Positions 61,145 to 64,000 of a stretch of DNA of 64,000 nt are shown one piece after another. Both the position numbers and the translations under genes were made by a program. This DNA is from Niabella beijingensis (lineage in GTDB: Bacteria > Bacteroidota > Bacteroidia > Chitinophagales > Chitinophagaceae), in contig NZ_JAIQDI010000002.1 in the NCBI RefSeq assembly GCF_020034665.1, positions 1,488,001 to 1,552,000 on the forward strand, in the 5' to 3' direction. The first letter of the stretch is position 1; each line of letters starts with the position of its first letter. The notes below the pieces were generated by a model. The model was not told the DNA's origin, did not search any database, and was given only the letters and a program-made list of their open reading frames with translations.

Positions 61145-62345
61145 CTATTTTGGTTGCGCAGACTCGCCGTCGTGTGCTTTGTTAATCAACCATATGCCCA
61201 CTTTTTTTATAAAGGCCATTGGCCTGGCTGATTGCTTACAACTCCGGAATTTATTCCGGAGGCAGGAACATGCTACAGAGCGCAGAGTGCCATAGGCACG
61301 GTGCATAAAGGCATCCGCCCGGCGGAAATAGTAAAACACAGCTACCTCATTTAAAGCCTGCGCGCATAGGTTTTTGGCTGGGACGGGGCGTGGTTTGCTT
61401 GATACTGGCCTTTCTTCCATCATGCGGAGCGCGGCGTGCTGCTATACCCATGTGCATCCCTTCTTTATAAAGGCCATTGGCCTGGCAGGTTTTTAATAGA
61501 TCTCCAGTTGACGCCCTGGCTCACGTCCGGATCCATAAGCATCAACTTATGGTCCGAATCTATGGTTCTCCTGTTTCCACTGTAGGTTTTTACAACGAAC
61601 GGGGGTTCGTTGTTGGTATATAAGGGCGACGCAATGCGTCTCCTGGCTTGCTTGCTTTTTTACAACAATGCTTTATCCTGGCGTATAAAAGGCCAAAGGG
61701 CTGCATTATACATAAACAACTCCGGAATTTATTCCGGAGGCAGGAACATGCTGCGGGGCGCAGAGTGCCATAGGCACGGCCCATAAAGGCCGCCACCCGG
61801 TGGAGATAGTAAAACGCAGCTACCTCACTTAAAGCCTGCACGCATAGGTTTTTGGCTGGGACAGGGCGGGACTTGCACGATACAGGCCTTTCTTCCACCA
61901 TGCGGAGCACAGAGTGCTGCTATAGGAACATGAAGCACCCACGTGCATCTCTTCTTTATAAAGGCCATCGGCCTGCCTGATTTCTTAACAACTCCGGAAT
62001 TTATTCCGGAGGCAGGAACATGCTGCGGAGCGCAGAGTGCCATAGGCACGGCCCATAAAGGCCGCCGCCCGGTGGAGATAGTAAAACGCAGCTACCTCAC
62101 TTAAAGCCTGCGCGCAAAGGTTTTTGGCTGGGACAGGGCGGGACTTGCACGACACAGGCCTTTCTTCCACCATGCGAAGCACAGAGTGCTGCTATAGGAA
62201 CATGAAGCTCCCATGTGCATCCCTTCTTATATAAAGGCCATCGGCCTGCCTGATTTCTTAACAACTCCGGAATTTATTCCGGAGGCAGGAACATGCTATA
62301 ATGTATAGAGTGCCATGGGCACGGCGCATAAATGCCATCGGTGTG
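61145..62345. repeat. Hairpin-rich repeat island, four copies of a CTCCGGAAT module
   Basis: CTCCGGAATTTATTCCGGAG, a 9-2-9 perfect dyad, occurs near 61242, 61720, 61992 and 62275 and is followed each time by GCAGGAACATGCT and GAGTGCCATAGGCACGG. Units also share GGTTTTTGGCTGGGACGGGG-like and GCCTTTCTTCCA parts. Between copies are further dyads: CATAAG..CTTATG near 61532, ACAACGAAC-GGGG-GTTCGTTGT near 61593, GACGCA-A-TGCGTC near 61628, and GGCCATTGGCC. There is no convincing gene in 60872-62645. Confidence 0.8.
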
Positions 62346-62541
62346 AAGCCCGCCTGAGTGACGAAGTAGCGTGAGGAATAGCAGCGGCATCCTTTTGCAG
62401 AGTGCAACGGAACAAAAGATATAGCGGATTATCCGCCATCTTTTTTATTGTTTTTTAATGGAGCTCATGAGAGCTTCGCCGTTGCCCGACCCCGGCCGTG
62501 TGCTGGGCCACGCAGCGCTGGCAGGGGGGACGCCCTAAAAA

Positions 62542-62613
62542 TTATTTCTTTTCTATCAACTGTTCCAATCGCGCCATCATCTCATCTTTCTCCTTTACCG
62601 CAGCAGGGAACCG
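62542..62613 (-). pseudogene. Possible remnant of a coding sequence 3' end (coiled-coil tail)
   Basis: The minus strand reads VKEKDEMMARLEQLIEKK then a stop, a plausible coiled-coil C-terminus, but an in-frame stop lies only about 23 codons upstream. It may be a leftover of a disrupted gene next to the repeat island, or chance. Confidence 0.25.
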
Positions 62614-62645
62614 CTACAGGCACACGGTCTTAAAACGGCGAGCCG

Positions 62646-64000
62646 CTATCGCACAGCTGCGGCGGGTTGTTCCCTGTTAATGAGCTCTATGGCTTTTTCC
62701 AGTACCTCATCCCGTTCCTCTTTTATTCCCCGGATGGTGGGCTTTACGACTACATCCGGCACAATGCCCACCCGTTGGGTTTCCTCACCATCGGGGTAAT
62801 AGATGCCGAGTCCGCTGATCATCGAGCTGATGCCACCGGGCAATTGAAGTCGGGATACATTTCCATCTGCCCCGGCCGTGGTTGAGCCCATTACGATGGC
62901 ATTGGGATGCGCGCGGTAGCCCATGGCATGAAATTCAGAAGAGCTTTGGGAGGTTTCGTTCACCAGGATCACTACCCGTCCCTTATAATAATTGGGGTTG
63001 TCCATCCCGATATTCAACGTTTTTTCAAAGCGGAACTGGCCCGGGTTCCGGAGGTTGCCCCGGGTAATTTTTACAAACGGCCGGGTTCCGGGCATCAGGT
63101 AGAAGCCCAGATCATAGATCACAAAATCCGAAGGATAGTTGCGGTTATCTATAATGAGTCCCTTTGTGGGGGCAATAGCTTTCCAGATCTCCGGCAGGTC
63201 GGCCTTTTTTATAGAACCATTGTTGAGGTAGGCGATGTCTTTATTGATGAGCCGGAAGCTGGTGTCTTTGCGCTGGTATTTGGCATAAATATTTATTTCT
63301 TTGGTAGTGTATGTTTTTAATACCAGGTCCTCTGTTTTGTTCGCTCTTTTAAATCCCACGTGCAGCACAGAATCGTTTGTTCTTAAAAAATCGGCGGCAA
63401 TATCTCTTAGCTGGGTGGGGTAGTTGGATGCGGGCCGGTATTTGAGCTGTTCCTGTATGATTTTTTTAACCGGCCGGCCATTGACAGATACAATCCTGTC
63501 GCCCCGCAGCAATCCCGTTTTTTTACCCAGTTCGTTGTCGTAATACCCCGTAACCACGGGCTGATCTTCTACAAATGTAATTTCAACCGGCGCATACCGG
63601 GTGCCGTGATAGGCATTCAGCCGGGCATTGTTTCCCCATATATTCGCATGCGTGTCATGCACCCGTGCAATGAGCTCCAGGGCAGTAAGGGTATATTCCG
63701 TCGTATCTCTGTTGCTCATAAATTTTGGAATAAACTCCTCCAGTACATTTTTCCAGTCTTCCCCGATCAGCTGTTTATACGGAAAATAGTACTGGATCAT
63801 ATTCCAGTAGCGGTACAGGGCCAACAGGCGAAACCCCGCATCCGGGAAGGGGTTAGAGGGGTAGGCCCTTTCGTTTTTAAAGTCGGCATTACCCGTAGCT
63901 GTAAATCCCAGGTAATAATTTTCCTCCGGCGCATCCAATTGCTGGATGGTGGTAAGCAGGCCGGTAAGCTCCGGGGAAAACCGGTCATCCCGGATCCAGG
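62646..64000 (-). CDS. S41-family peptidase, C-terminal part (N-terminus beyond the window)
   Basis: The frame is open to base 64000, so at least 450 residues; the start lies outside. From the N-terminal side: a helical region (NPFPDAGFRLLALYRYWNMIQYYFPYKQLIGEDWKNVLEEF), a PDZ-like segment (GKKTGLLRGDRIVSVNGRPVKK), then the S41 core with NGSIKKADLPEIWKAI, GLIIDNRNYPS, the nucleophile segment ILVNETSQSSSEFHAMGY and IVMGSTTAGADGNVSRLQLPGG, IGIVPDVVVKPT-like VGIVPDVVVKPT. This is the large S41 protein type of Bacteroidota, of unknown substrate. Unlike the 493-residue relative at 12847, it is not obviously tied to any operon here. Confidence 0.9.
   Translation of the reverse strand, partial: WIRDDRFSPELTGLLTTIQQLDAPEENYYLGFTATGNADFKNERAYPSNPFPDAGFRLLALYRYWNMIQYYFPYKQLIGEDWKNVLEEFIPKFMSNRDTTEYTLTALELIARVHDTHANIWGNNARLNAYHGTRYAPVEITFVEDQPVVTGYYDNELGKKTGLLRGDRIVSVNGRPVKKIIQEQLKYRPASNYPTQLRDIAADFLRTNDSVLHVGFKRANKTEDLVLKTYTTKEINIYAKYQRKDTSFRLINKDIAYLNNGSIKKADLPEIWKAIAPTKGLIIDNRNYPSDFVIYDLGFYLMPGTRPFVKITRGNLRNPGQFRFEKTLNIGMDNPNYYKGRVVILVNETSQSSSEFHAMGYRAHPNAIVMGSTTAGADGNVSRLQLPGGISSMISGLGIYYPDGEETQRVGIVPDVVVKPTIRGIKEERDEVLEKAIELINREQPAAAVR

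Noticed and set aside
61145..62182. Related minus-strand open frames of 65-106 codons (with VEERPVSCKSRPVPAKNLC-like sequence) in the repeat island
   Set aside because: They follow the repeat copies exactly, change amino acids freely between copies, and lose frame at unit edges, so they are by-products of the repeats.

Overview
The window looks like a chromosome segment of a Bacteroidota bacterium, most likely family Chitinophagaceae. Direct support: a SusC/SusD pair, a reg_prop/Y_Y_Y sensor kinase with an AraC-type response regulator, DUF4254 next to GT9, a tripartite pnt transhydrogenase, and many -7 elements of the Bacteroidota type TAnnTTTG just upstream of start codons. The family-level assignment is inference from gene content. 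Nothing looks phage-like or plasmid-like.

Layout. 1-8.4 kb: a low-oxygen/nitrosative-stress type cluster. Acetate kinase and phosphoketolase run leftward; a universal stress protein, a Mg2+ P-type ATPase and a quinol-dependent NO reductase run rightward. A Crp/Fnr-like palindrome sits almost exactly midway in the divergent promoter, and another strong dyad lies before the NO reductase. 8.5-8.9 kb: tRNA-Leu(UAA) and tRNA-Gly(GCC), each followed by a terminator. 9-20.5 kb: housekeeping and envelope genes (GT2, SPOR protein, M20 amidohydrolase, S41 lipoprotein, GT9/DUF4254, aroQ with an MFS carrier, FMN reductase, thioesterase, proline dehydrogenase). 20.6-23.1 kb: a GMC dehydrogenase with its gluconate-dehydrogenase-type small subunit behind a 24-bp LacI-like palindrome. 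23.1-23.75 kb: a tandem array of about 144-bp units. 24.4-25.6 kb: an Rrf2 regulator and its NAD(P)-binding target, both preceded by the same operator-like sequence. 25.6-36.3 kb: TPR protein, thyA-folA, methyltransferase, TMEM175-type channel, tpx, pntAA-pntAB-(four-helix-bundle gene)-pntB, RsmF-like methyltransferase and AI-2E transporter.

36.6-57.2 kb is a polysaccharide/glycoprotein utilisation locus. One operon encodes a glutaminase-A-like DUF4965 protein, a GH127-type beta-L-arabinofuranosidase and a GH92 alpha-mannosidase. A response regulator (REC-AraC) and a sensor kinase are encoded convergently, so the usual fused hybrid two-component protein is split here. The second operon runs NHL/IPT lipoprotein, SusC, SusD, DUF4973-type lipoprotein, followed by a DUF4091 glycosidase. 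A 12-bp identical sequence lies upstream of both operons and is a candidate AraC operator tying the locus together. The enzyme set points to glycoprotein glycans carrying mannose and beta-L-arabinofuranose (for example plant cell-wall glycoproteins), but this is inference.

57.3-64 kb: an alpha/beta-hydrolase lipoprotein, a short UvrA-like ABC protein whose stop codon falls inside a dispersed repeat, a 1.8-kb gene-free island of hairpin repeats, and the C-terminal part of an S41 peptidase running off the window. The most novel-looking items are the split HTCS with its shared operator, the four-helix-bundle gene flanked by near-perfect 18-bp inverted repeats inside the pnt operon, and the repeat island.
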